A stretch of DNA of 64,000 bases from Rhynchosporium graminicola (taxonomy: Eukaryota; Ascomycota; Leotiomycetes; Helotiales; Ploettnerulaceae): assembly GCA_900074885.1 (NCBI GenBank), contig FJUW01000063.1:62001-126000 (forward strand), read 5' to 3'. Below, piece after piece: positions 48,674 to 58,772 of the stretch; the stretch's first letter is position 1, and every line of letters begins with the position of its first letter. Made by a program: the position numbers and the translations under genes. Under the pieces are notes generated by a model. That model was not told where the DNA came from, ran no database searches, and saw only the letters and a program-made list of their open reading frames with translations.

Positions 48674-48996
48674 ATGCAATTCAACCTCATCACCGCCCTC
48701 CTCTTTACCATGGCCGCCGGTGTCATGGCAGCTCCAGCTGAACCAGCCGGAGACGCCCTAGTTGCTCGTGGGGGGAAGCAGTGCAGCGCACTCGAAATCA
48801 AGCAATGCGGAGCTGTAAGAAATCTGTCCCTGGGACAAGCAATATGAACTTTATGACCGCCTTGCTAACCAGCTCTTTTTCTTCCACAGGATAAGTGCAG
48901 TTGTAAAGACGAGGGTTTTGGCTACGTTGTATGCCTCTCAGCCAGAAAAGTCATTTTATTTACCTTGCTAATTCGAAATAGTGCTCGTGTGACTGA
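48674..48996 (+). CDS. Small secreted cysteine-rich peptide (effector or antimicrobial candidate)
   Basis: Three exons, too short to stand out as open frames: 48674-48814, 48890-48928 and 48982-48996. Both introns have GT-AG ends and GCTAAC/GCTAAT branch motifs. The product is 64 residues: signal peptide of about 20 (MQFNLITALLFTMAAGVMAA), a short pro-region ending LVAR, and a mature part of about 32 residues with six cysteines spaced C-x7-C-x4-C-x1-C-x9-C-x1-C, ending CSCD. The even cysteine number suggests three disulfides. The mature part has both Lys and Asp/Glu, so charge is near neutral. I do not recognise a family. Intron phases all agree and exon 3 encodes only four residues. It sits alone among pseudogenes, a setting typical of effectors. 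Confidence 0.78.
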
Positions 48997-50104
48997 GGGC
49001 CAGGGTACGCCTTTTCATGGATAACCTGTTTTATCTACCTAGCTAATCCGATATTAAGACGGCCTCGTTGAAGCACCGATGCTTCCACACAAGCTGCTTT
49101 AGTTTACCTTCATATTAGCGAGATGTGCTGCGTTTCTTTGGGCCAAGACCTCCAAGCGCTTCTAGGGTGTTAACTGAGGCTTCTGAGATATATGTCCCTT
49201 TTCTGGTTTCGGGCTGTCTGAAGGGCGTGGAGGACATGTTGTATATTTCTTTTCTCTAACCTTTTCGCACCTGCGCAAAGGTTCGCTAGCCATATCAACT
49301 CAAGGAATAGAAACTTTCGTCTTGAGGTTTTTTAACTATTTGGACGTGTTTTTGTTCACTCAACGCTGAACTTCGTCGCTAGGTCCTACAGAGTACCCCA
49401 TATAACAGTATCATGTTAAGTTAGCAATCAGTGCGTGGTCTGAGATAACGGGAGTAGTCATCATCGAGCCCTCAAGTGAAGTATATGATCCTTAAAAGAA
49501 AGTACATATACAAATTGCTACGCAGCAACCTTTTACTAGTCCCGGGAGACGATGAACATGGAGGGAACTGTTCAGCCGCCGTCCGATCTTGATGACAACA
49601 CAGAAGCGAGGGCAGGTGTAGCGCTGCCAAGATGGGGATAATATTTGAACTAGGCTACGGAAATGACAAGATCTAAAGTTCAAGGGATTTTCATGATTGT
49701 GTAGATAAAAGATGACATGAATGTTTGAGAGCGTCATTACATTGGGCCAGTGCTTGTCTGCATTCCTCGCGCACTTGCATCTGTGCGTGATGGCGACTAA
49801 GAATGAAGAAGCAAAATGCCTTCCACTCGACCCAAGACAGACAGTCAGGAAACTGGCTATTAAAGCTTTGGAGTTCGATTTTGACATCAGTAAATGCGAA
49901 CTCTTCACTTGTTTTCGCCTTGCTTTAACATCAATACCACAAGTGGGCATCGCAGACAAACATGGGTCGCATTGTATCGACATCCCTCTGGCAGTTATAC
50001 CCACCAAAAGCATCTTTGCTTTCAATCTTGTTTCTGTAGTTCTATTGCCACATGCTAATTAAGATGTTCGAGAACAACATCTGAAGGAATGGTCATTCCG
50101 CAGG
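48997..50104. other. Intergenic
   Basis: A 113-codon plus frame (49721-50062) and a 177-codon minus frame (49492-50025) overlap; neither shows a motif or splice partners, so I do not call a gene. Confidence 0.4.
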
Positions 50105-51699
50105 TCATAAATAGCCGTGACCAGCGGGAGTACTGACACAGACTGTTGCCTGTGCCTTTCTCGACGATTCTGCTTCAAATTCATCTCTGTGGCGCTTCCG
50201 GCCCTTGTCCACTGTATCTGATCTCTCCATAGCCACCGGCATGAAACTAGTGACCCGCTGAATGTTCTGCTCTTCCTTCACCAAACCATGCAAACTCAAG
50301 CCAAAACTCAGGCACGGCCAAGCAGGATCCATACCATCTGTAATTAATTTCAACTGCTTCATTGCCAAGTCAGAGATTGCTTCCTCATCAACCTTCATCT
50401 GTGTCGGCAATGTACATTGTTTTGAGACGGTTGGCCCGAACCGGCCCCGAATGTGATGATGAACAGCAAGAGTGGTAGGACGACGAAAGCACCCGCTTTC
50501 GGCCTCGAGATCATTCAATCTCCCCACAAGATCCGCGGCGAATATTCGCATCCAAGGAAGCTTGATCAAGGTTTGTGTGCGGAGGGGCGAATGTCTTCTG
50601 TGTCAGCATAGACTGCGTGCGGTTCGAGCAACCACTTCGCTGTGATCGATGCCACGAATGAGCCGGAAAAACCACGGACCATCTTTTGGACCAAATTTGG
50701 CTGTCATCTCCTCTTGCGATATGCTAAGCAAGTCTGTGATATTTTTACTTCCAAAGGCTTCCTCAGCCTTGGAGCCGAAGAGACCTGCGAGCCCGCGGAT
50801 GGAGGTGATCTTGCATGAGGACAAGCGATTCTGGACGGCACGCGCCCGGACAACTGTTTGCCCGTCTGGCTTCTTCTTTCCGGCAGCTAGTTTGGCCATT
50901 GCTTTGTTATGTGCGATACCTGCAGAGCAGGTATAACGCAAGCTTTCGAAAATTTGCTGACGAAGACCTCGGATTACTTCGGCTCCAATATTCAACGCGA
51001 TGTCGTCCCAGCCAAACTCCCCAGTTTCTTCGTCTTCATTGGAAAATGCCAAAAGATTATCTGTCTTCCAGTTGAGAGCATCTTGTGGCGGTGATCTTGT
51101 GACGGTAGAGGAAGACATTTTTCTGGATCTTCTTGGCTAGCCAACTGCGGGTATCTATCAATAAGAATCGAATACACATGAGCCGATAAGTCAAGAAACA
51201 CTTCATCTACACTCGCCTTTTCAATCCTCTGAAGCGGCGCCGGCGGCAAATGATTCGTAATAACGTTGAGACTTCTTCTTGATTCAATACGATACGGATC
51301 CAAAGCCGCCTTATCCTTCTTCATCTTTTCCGGATCAGATGCATCTTCGCGATAAGCCCAGGACGACTCCCCTTCTCTCCACGTCGCGACATGTTGTAGA
51401 ACGATGTTCGGACACAACTTCTTGACTTCTTCGACGGAAGCGCCGCGCGAGAATCCATGGCCACGTGCTGGATAGTTAAGTGCGATTATCGCGTGCCATT
51501 GTTGGACGGCTAGTGGTTGCGAGGCGGGTAGTTTGAGTCGTACAGTTTGGCATTGTGCGTAGAAGGCATCGTAGTCCACGAGTGCGATTACTCGTAACGG
51601 GAAGTGCTGTGAGTACTTACCGAGACGCGTGAGGTCGCGATGTGTGAACTGTGATTTAGGGCCATCTGCAGGGGAAGGATCCGAAGTAGGCTCTTGCAT
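50105..51699 (-). pseudogene. rad30: DNA polymerase eta (Rad30) copy, frameshifted
   Basis: Y-family translesion polymerase. The N-terminal part is excellent: LRVIALVDYDAFYAQC (metal-binding Asp), QQWHAIIALNYPAR, LCPNIVLQHVATWREGE, KASVDEVFLDLS (catalytic Asp-Glu). Then a 14-nt tandem duplication (51079-51106) throws the frame after EKCLPLP. The next part runs ALNWKTDNLLAF...GAEVIRGLRQQIFESLRYTCSAGIAHNKAMAKLA...RGLAGLFGSKAEEAFG and loses frame near 50605-50640 (GIDHSEV|RTQSMLTQKTF). A third shift occurs near 50550-50563 (NLDQAS|WMRIFAADLVGRL). The little-finger region follows and the C-terminus stops at 50105 without the ubiquitin-binding zinc finger and PIP box usual in Rad30. Three frameshifts mean no full-length product. 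An intact copy elsewhere in the genome is likely. Confidence 0.85.
51079..51106 (-). repeat. 14-nt tandem duplication inside the pol eta copy
   Basis: Two adjacent 14-base units (51079-51092 and 51093-51106) match at 12 of 14 bases. The added length is not a multiple of three and creates the first frameshift of the gene. Confidence 0.75.
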
Positions 51700-52486
51700 G
51701 TTGAGCGTGACGATCAGATGAATCCAAGGGCTTTGGTGATAAGAGGTAAGGTAGTCAATCTCATCATCAGGCAGGTAAAGCCGTCCTCCTTGGCCCTTCT
51801 CGTTTATTCCCGATCCTCGCTTAATTTCCTGGAGAAGGACTGGTGAGCCTCATCATAGTATGCACGAGGATATCAACATTCTATGTTTGCATTGGTATGA
51901 TTCCTATTCAATCGCCGAGTCGCAAGTTGTGGGTTACAACCGAGACTAATAGCAGCGCCAACACGAGACATCATCAACCCCGCACCAAATCTCGGCATTG
52001 AAACCACAAAGCTTGCCCCTGGCGTCCTGGCGTGAATCCCGAAGCTAATAAACTATGACATCAATTTCTGTACAACATCTTCTCGGAATTGAACCCACAG
52101 GTTCGCTGTCGCTGTGTCAGGGATTGAGTAGCTCGCAGCACTATATCATGTAATTGATACGTATGGTTTGTCAAATTCTCTTCGAACCACTTGAGAACTT
52201 CATTTTTCGGACCCAATACTATATAGTATAGAGGAGCCGGCGGGTCTGAGGGTCATAGTGCCTCATATAGCTTACGTCTCAAACACTTGCCTTTTTCCAA
52301 TATTCGATGAAAGCAGGTAGGCCTCTTAAAAACCAGATTCCAAGTCCATGTGCTAGTCCTCTCAGATTTGAGTAAATCATCGCGCTCTGCTTTCTTCTAA
52401 GACATTGCGGCATTGCTGAACAATTGGGCGCACGCACAAACTTCTCGAATTCACATGTTGTTCAGAGACGCAAAATTTATCAAACC
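51700..52486. other. Divergent intergenic space
   Basis: Between the pol eta pseudogene and the dehydrogenase gene, which point away from each other. Nothing else recognised; a possible TATA-like ATATAGTATAG lies near 52222. Confidence 0.4.
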
Positions 52487-53649
52487 ATGCCGGAAATCAA
52501 CGTCGCACGACTTGTCGAACTCGGCAAGCCCCTTGTGATCGGAAAAGCCGAGAAACCGGTAACTGGACTAAAGGACGTTCTGGTCAAGGTCGAAGCATGC
52601 TGTTTAGTGCCAAATTCCAAAAATTTGGTGAGTAGCGAGCACGATGGCTTTGCTCTCCCCAAGTTGCCATGCGTATTTGGTCTCGATGCAGCAGGTGTGG
52701 TGGAAGGAGTGGGAGATCGAGTTATGGGTATCAAGCCTGGGGACCGAGTCTATGTGGATCCGTTGTTGACTTGTGGTACATGCCATCATTGCCGACGAGG
52801 TATGTCAATTGATTTAGTCTATCGTACATCTCTGACACGATTTTAATAGGAAGAAAAGACCTTTGTAGCAACAGTTGTCTTCGGGCATACTTTGCTCAAT
52901 CTCCAGGGGGCGAGAAGCTACTCACACATTATCCTCTTGGAGCATTGTCGGAATATCTGCTCTCCCCAGATGTCAACGTTGCGCTGCTACCTCCAAGTAT
53001 CGATTTCGCCACCGCATCGAGATTCGGTTACATAGGAACGTCCTACGGCGGCCTCAAAAAAGCAGAAATGGGACCAGGAAAAGTCCTTCTCATTAATGGA
53101 GTCACCGGCACGCTGGGATACGCTGCGGTTGCTATCGCTCTGGGATTTGGCTGCACAAAGATTCTAGGAATTGGGCGGAACAAAGAGCGTCTTGCGGAGC
53201 TGGAAAAGTTGTCTCCTACTGGCCGTGTACAAACGGTATCTTCGGAAGATGGGAAGGACATCGCGGCTTGGCTTGAAGAGCAGACAAATGGACTTGGTCC
53301 CGACGCATTGTATGATTGTCTTGGCAACGGAGGCAACGCGAATCTGACAAGTGAATGGATTGGTACTGTGAAAAGGGGTGGGCGAGCGATTCTGGCTGCA
53401 GGCGGAGCGGAAGGGGAAATCGCGCAAGGATATCTCGAGACCATGAGTCGTGATATTGCCGTCCTCGGAACTTTTTGGTTCACCAGTGGTGAGGTTGATG
53501 AGCTTATTGCACTCATCGATGCTGGTGTTATTGATCTCTCTTTTCTACGACATGAGTTCTTTCCTTTGGCGAAGGCTAACGATGCGATCAAGATGGTAGG
53601 AGATCGTCCGGGAGGAGCTGTCAATGTGGTCGTCGAGCCTTCAAAATAA
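52487..53649 (+). CDS. Medium-chain dehydrogenase/reductase (alcohol dehydrogenase-like) without catalytic zinc ligands
   Basis: Two exons (52487-52799, 52850-53649), 370 residues, cytosolic. An N-terminal GroES-like fold carries the structural zinc set CGTCHHCRRGRKDLC, completed across the intron. A Rossmann fold follows with the dinucleotide motif INGVTGTLGYAAVAIA, then YDCLGNGGNANLTSEWIGT and a C-terminal ending AVNVVVEP. The usual catalytic zinc ligands are missing: where zinc ADHs have CGxD the protein reads CCLVPNSKN, and the GHE motif is replaced by FGLDAAG. It may be a reductase acting without catalytic zinc; substrate unknown. Start 52487 is the first in-frame ATG (MPEINVARL). Intact. 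Confidence 0.85.
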
Positions 53650-53911
53650 GAATAAATCTAAGGAAGAGGGCATACAGTCGTCAAAGGACATTTACATTTC
53701 CCTGGCATCACTACATAAATTTTCATGCGTACATAACTGGCGAGACTCGGTCACTCTGTCTCTCAATGATAGTTCCCTCCCATTATTCCCTAATCAACAT
53801 CAAGGGACTCAGCTAACAATCATTTCTAGATCCTCATAAATCGCCAGGCAACCAAGCCATCCTTGATCTGCTGTCAAAGATTCTTGATCAATGAAAATAC
53901 TCGGAAGCAAT

Positions 53912-54962
53912 CTAGTGAGCAGTCAAGGCAGACCCGATAGACGCAGCACGACTGACGACTTTACCCATTGGCGGTTGTGCTTCAGCATCCTTAGGAACAG
54001 AGCGCTTCCGACTGAGAGCGAATAAAGCAAGACCAGCAATCAGAGCAGCACCTAAAATAGCACCAACAGCAATGCCAGCCTTGGCTCCGACGCTCAATCC
54101 GCTATCAGACTTTTCTGCGACAGGGACAGTAGGTGGGGAAGATGCAGCTGTACCAGATGAGACTGGAGTAGTGGCAGGTTTAGTACCGGCTGGGACGAAC
54201 TCGGACTCGCTGACGTTGAAGCAGACAGCATTTTTGGCGTCGAATGTAGCAGACTCAACAAAAGTCCATTGAGTCGTTAGCAGTGATTATATGCTAGGGG
54301 CTGTAATCACTTACGATATCGGCACATGCAAAGAATGTCTCTTGGGCCCCGCTATCGTTGCCCTGATATTCGATCTGGATGGTTGCATTGGAGCCAGGAG
54401 TGACCTTCTCAGCATTCGTCTTGATTGGGTAACATTGATGACCTGGTTCCAACTCTGTAACATTGCCTTGGGTGTCTTGGAACTCGGTTTGCGAAGTTGG
54501 GTCTGTTCTCGATTAGCGAAAGGCTGGAGCACTTTCATTGTCGAAGACTTTACTGTTGCCATATGCAATTCGGATTGCCATCTTTGAGGCATCAGCTGCG
54601 ATGGTTGTCTCGATCGAACCCATGCCTAGATGGTTAGTTAACGCGTTGTGAGCTGGTATAAGTGTTTGCTTACTTCCGATCGGAAACAAGGTTCGGTTGA
54701 TAATGGCAGCATTGCTTCCACAAGGTCCAGTGTTATCGTGAGCTCCATCCCAAGCACGGTCGGCAGGCCAAAGGAAGGCAACTGGTCCCATAACTATCCG
54801 TTTGTTAGCTCTCGTTAAAGGTATGATCGGTTCATTTCTTCGATAGAGAGTCGAGGAGGTTCACTTACCCGTTCCGAGGGCACCAGCGCCGTGAACAGAT
54901 GCTTCTTGCGCTGCTGCGAAGCGGGCGAGGACTGCCATTCCGAGGATCGACTTGGACAACAT
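53912..54962 (-). CDS. Membrane-anchored BIM1-like (X325, LPMO-related) copper protein
   Basis: Five exons (54962-54869, 54793-54674, 54625-54554, 54502-54315, 54253-53912), 271 residues. Signal peptide (MLSKSILGMAVLARFAAAQ), then a domain reading MGPVAFLWPADRAWDGAHDNTG, PCGS, NRTLFPIGS, IAYGNNPTS, HQCYPIKT and ETFFACADI, which resembles the fungal BIM1-like copper-acquisition family. Then comes a Ser/Thr/Pro/Val linker and one membrane helix near the C-terminus (AGIAVGAILGAALIAGLALFAL) with a cytosolic SRKR tail. The third intron (GTAAAG...ACAG, 51 nt) removes an in-frame stop and restores GNNPTS. Classic members are GPI-anchored; here the tail is a transmembrane helix with a cytosolic part of about 30 residues. 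No clear N-terminal His after the signal peptide, so copper binding is uncertain. Confidence 0.75.
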
Positions 54963-56335
54963 GTTGACAGATTCTTGATTGTTGTTGATAGGTTCTGTAA
55001 TCTCCAAGTAAGATGATGTTCTATAGTTTGGCTAAGGAAGGTAAGGAGGTGTAGCTTGTCGGGAGTGACGATTGGGTTATATACCACTTAAGCAGCGATA
55101 ATGCGGGTGGACTGATCGATTCGACCGGCCACTTTGCCGAACTGATGCCGATTTCTCTCATTGGGGCTTTCCAAGCCAAGAAGAGGACGAGACTTTTTCC
55201 TGCTCCATCAGACCAAAGTAGAAATACCGTAGTGAAATTTCTTCGAAAGGTGTGGCACAAGGAATGTCGGGAGCAAATGTTACTGGTTCCTCACTTCCAG
55301 CCCTCCTCCGAACCACCCAGTCTTTGGCTCGTGATAAGTTACTTAGATTCTCGCGGCGAGTGTCCGCAACCTTCAATATCTGCCGCTATTGGCCTTCCCG
55401 TAAGGCCTGACAAAAATCAAACAATATGCGCCCGAAAATGCATGACTAACTCTAGCTAAACTTTCGGGAACCCGATACAATACTCCTTGATCTTTTGCCG
55501 CAAGTCGATGGCCTCGACTTGCCGGCAGGGGTTGAAAAAAAAGCGCTCAGAGGTCATAAATTTTGGCCAGGATCCAGATACGATATCCAGGACCAGGAGA
55601 CATGCGCCAACCTCGTATGCTCTGGTCCGAAGTGCGAGCCCGGTCAAGATGCATCTAATCTTATCAGATCGACCCATATTTTACTCCTCTAGTGGGATCA
55701 GATAACATTGTTTGGGTTCGTGCTAAGGCTGAGAAAGAATCAGATAAGAGAATCGGACCAATCGATCGCGTGGGTGAGGGGTGCCGACATTCGCTTGGCT
55801 GCATCCCGGCGAGTGCGTGATTGGAACACTTCACTTTATGGAAGGTTTAATTCTCTGTCCTGAGAAAACACTGCTTCCATGGTGACAATAAGATCGCTAT
55901 GGAATACGTGTGACAAGTTCGGGGACAACAATTCAATCCTATCTTACATTTATTTCAAGTGTTCAAGCTTCGATATCGGTCTGCTTTGTTCCAGGCATGC
56001 TTTTAGGACACTTACTGATCTTGAAATCAAAAGAAGAATTGTAGGTCTGCCTTGCTCGCGAATAAGTACTGAAGCCTTGGCCATCACGCATTATGCTCTC
56101 TGCAAGTATTGAGCTCGACACTCGGCAATTTCCGAGACCGCATTAGAGTCTACGGCAAACGAGGCCGGGGTGATTCGAGCTCACGGCAAGGTAACAGCAT
56201 GGCTATATAGGTAGGCAGCCTTGCATACCCGAGTATCTCAGTCTTGTTCTCGCTCCCAGCTTCATCCTCAGACGACCTTGCATCATTTCAGCTTTTGAAC
56301 ACTACCACACATTCGTTAAGCTACTTAACCTCGAC
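54963..56335. other. Divergent intergenic space between two surface-protein genes
   Basis: Holds both promoters. Frames of 60-104 codons at 55145-55700 have no motif. A TATA-like CTATATAGG lies at about 56202-56210, upstream of the GPI-protein gene. Confidence 0.45.
55077..55084 (-). promoter_or_regulatory. TATA-like box of the BIM1-like gene
   Basis: Minus-strand GTATATAA lies about 115 bp upstream of the ATG at 54962. Confidence 0.45.
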
Positions 56336-57187
56336 ATGATTGGAATGCGATCATTCGCGGCTTTGGTTGCTGTACTCAGGGTCGTCTATGGCTCAGGACT
56401 TCCTGCACCCGAGGATGACTGGCACCTTACTCTTCTCAAACGTCAAGCTCCTGGAACACCGCAATATGCTTGTCACTTCGCATGCGGTATGTATATCGCG
56501 GCGTCTTGAATTCAACTCGCAGTTCTAACATTTCGACAGGCACTGCTATCACACTCAGCAGAGGAGCCAGTCCATGTACCAACGATGCCTTTTTGACCGA
56601 CTACGCCGATTGTCTTGCTTGTGCCGGCCCTGCCGACATGAATATCTGGTATGTAATTGTCACATTAGAAACACCCCATCGCCTCGGAGATCGTTGATTG
56701 ATTTCGCTGTTCTGATATGAAGTCTTCATTTCGCTCTTTTGCTAAACTGTTCATCAGGAAATACTATGGAGGTACCTTGACCACCGTTGGAACTACTTGT
56801 GGATTGTCTACAACTCCTGGAGCTGGTCCCCCAAAAGTCTCCGATTCCTCATCTACTATCGCTCCTAGCCCCACCAATAGTACTAGTTCCGAGATCCCTT
56901 CTCTTACGGCATATCCCACCGCCTCTCTCCCCGGTCCTTCTCGCAACACTACCATCGCTACAACTCACACACCTTCCTCCCCTGCCAAGACTACCACATC
57001 ACCCGGCAGCCCCACTGTAAGCGTGAAATCGAATCCTTCTTGAGAGCCGATTCAAGATCTAGGATCGTCTGCTAATCGAATATAGACCACCTCTGCCCCA
57101 GTCACAGGAGGAGCTAAATCTGCCAATGGACACGTAGCTGGAGCTCTCGCTATAGGTGCTGGAATTCTGTTCGCTATCGTTTTGTAG
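56336..57187 (+). CDS. GPI-anchored secreted protein with six-cysteine module and Ser/Thr-rich stalk
   Basis: Four exons (56336-56486, 56540-56648, 56758-57016, 57086-57187), 206 residues. Signal peptide (MIGMRSFAALVAVLRVVYG), a KR dibasic site (TLLKRQAP) that may be cut by Kex2, then a module of six cysteines: ACHFACGTAITL, ASPCTNDAF, YADCLACAGP, IWKYYGG, GTTCG. A Ser/Thr/Pro-rich stalk, probably heavily O-glycosylated, leads to a C-terminal hydrophobic tail preceded by small residues (SANGHVAGALAIGAGILFAIVL-stop), the shape of a GPI signal. The module resembles one found in many ascomycete wall proteins but I know no function. Intact. Confidence 0.82.
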
Positions 57188-58772
57188 ATGAGTTCCAGTT
57201 CATGTTTTCGACGTTGGATCGCAGTGTCCTAAGAACTAATAGAGGGTAAAGAATAACCGTTCTTCCGAGGATTGGATGATGCGAGACTCATATCTTTTAA
57301 TGGAATCTTAGAACCTGCCAAGCATTACAGATATTGCTCAGATAATTGGACTATCCTTAGGTCCATTCATGTTTTCCAAGTCAATTGTTACGTTCTCGTC
57401 TTTTCTAGAGCATGCTTCATTTACCATCATTGAAACTTGATCATTATGCTATTTTTGTTGTTGGTTATTGCAAAAGCGAGAGTTCAAGTCTTGCTATCCA
57501 TGACGCGGAGAGGAACCAGGAATCAAGTCACAAACTTTGATGCAGTAACACATGAGCTTTTGCTATAGCGAAAGTCTCGGTCCCCCGCTACCTTCATGTC
57601 CTTGTTCTAAAATTCAGAAACCCTTTTTAGGTACTATCACATCCTTTGATGTCATGTGACTAAAGCATCCACAACAGGCACAATCTCGCAGCAGCCTTGT
57701 ATGAAACTTATGAGGATAACTGAATGGCGAGGCCTGCTCTTATTGTGCTGTAAATGGCAATTGAGGTTGCACAAGAGAACCCAGTCACGTGCACGATTCA
57801 AGGTAGTGACCCTGCCTGCGACATCTCTGCAGCCTTTTTCTCCTTCACACCTGACCTCAAAAATCAATGGGGGCCAGTCACTATCTCTCCAATGAAACTT
57901 CTTGTTCTATTATTAGTCTTATCGCAGCTGCAAACTGTACAGCATACATCAGCAGTCGCTTACAGGCTAAAAGTATAGTGGTCCCAAGTGGGTGGTATGT
58001 ATGGCCGCATCAAGAGGCTGCATACATAGCCCCCAATACACAAGACCCTTATCGTGCCTTATTCTCCAATTTGTTACTCTGTTATCACAAATCTTGACAA
58101 AAGCAGTAGCGACAGGTGGTGATGAACGGATCAACCATGCATGAGGATTACAAATTTGAGATTGGGGGCTGAAGATGCTGACCTTGTATTCAGCCTCCCA
58201 CGGAGCGTAACTACTGCACTTGCAGCGGACACCACTGATGTAATCCAGATATCTATAGCAGTGGATTTGGACCCAATCGCCAATTCGAAAATAGTATACC
58301 AAGGCATGCAATGTCACCGACCAAGGATTCTCTTCAGTGGCATATATTCGGGGTCTTTGAGCGTTGAATGATGAGGTGCTTCCAGCTGCACCTAAAGATC
58401 GCCAAGAGACTGAAATCCTACTTATGTCTAAGGGAGAGAGAGGAGTCGGGAATAGCTCTTTGATAAGATTATCTTCGATTGTGTTTCTGCTTTGCTCCTG
58501 CTATCCCATCGGTACTCCTATTAAATTCAAGCTTTCGCCGCTTCGGGGAGGAGGATAGGTCTGCGTTCCAGAAGCCTGTACATATCGCAGAAGCCCTACG
58601 CCACACGCGAGATCGACCATCCAGGATTTTGTCGTAACGTCCTTTCACCGTCAGTAGCGCTAGACGACTGAGAAGAGAACTGTGCCACGAATTATTCTCT
58701 GCTATAAGGGGATTATACGGAAGTCTTCTTGTGGCAGCCCACCTAGCCTCCGGGTTTTGACAGTGACATATT
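57188..58772. other. Intergenic
   Basis: No gene supported. Overlapping short frames at 57650-58370 show no motif. A GAGATTGGGGGCTG string at about 58158 resembles GAGACTGGGGGCTG near 48160, possibly traces of one repeat family. Confidence 0.4.

Noticed and set aside
49492..50062. Overlapping frames of 113 (plus) and 177 (minus) codons
   Set aside because: No domain, no splice partners, mutually antisense; cannot decide that either is real.
54513..54554. In-frame TAA in the BIM1-like gene read as a nonsense mutation
   Set aside because: A 51-nt intron with GTAAAG donor, GCTAAT branch and ACAG acceptor removes it and restores the conserved GNNPTS, so the gene is intact.
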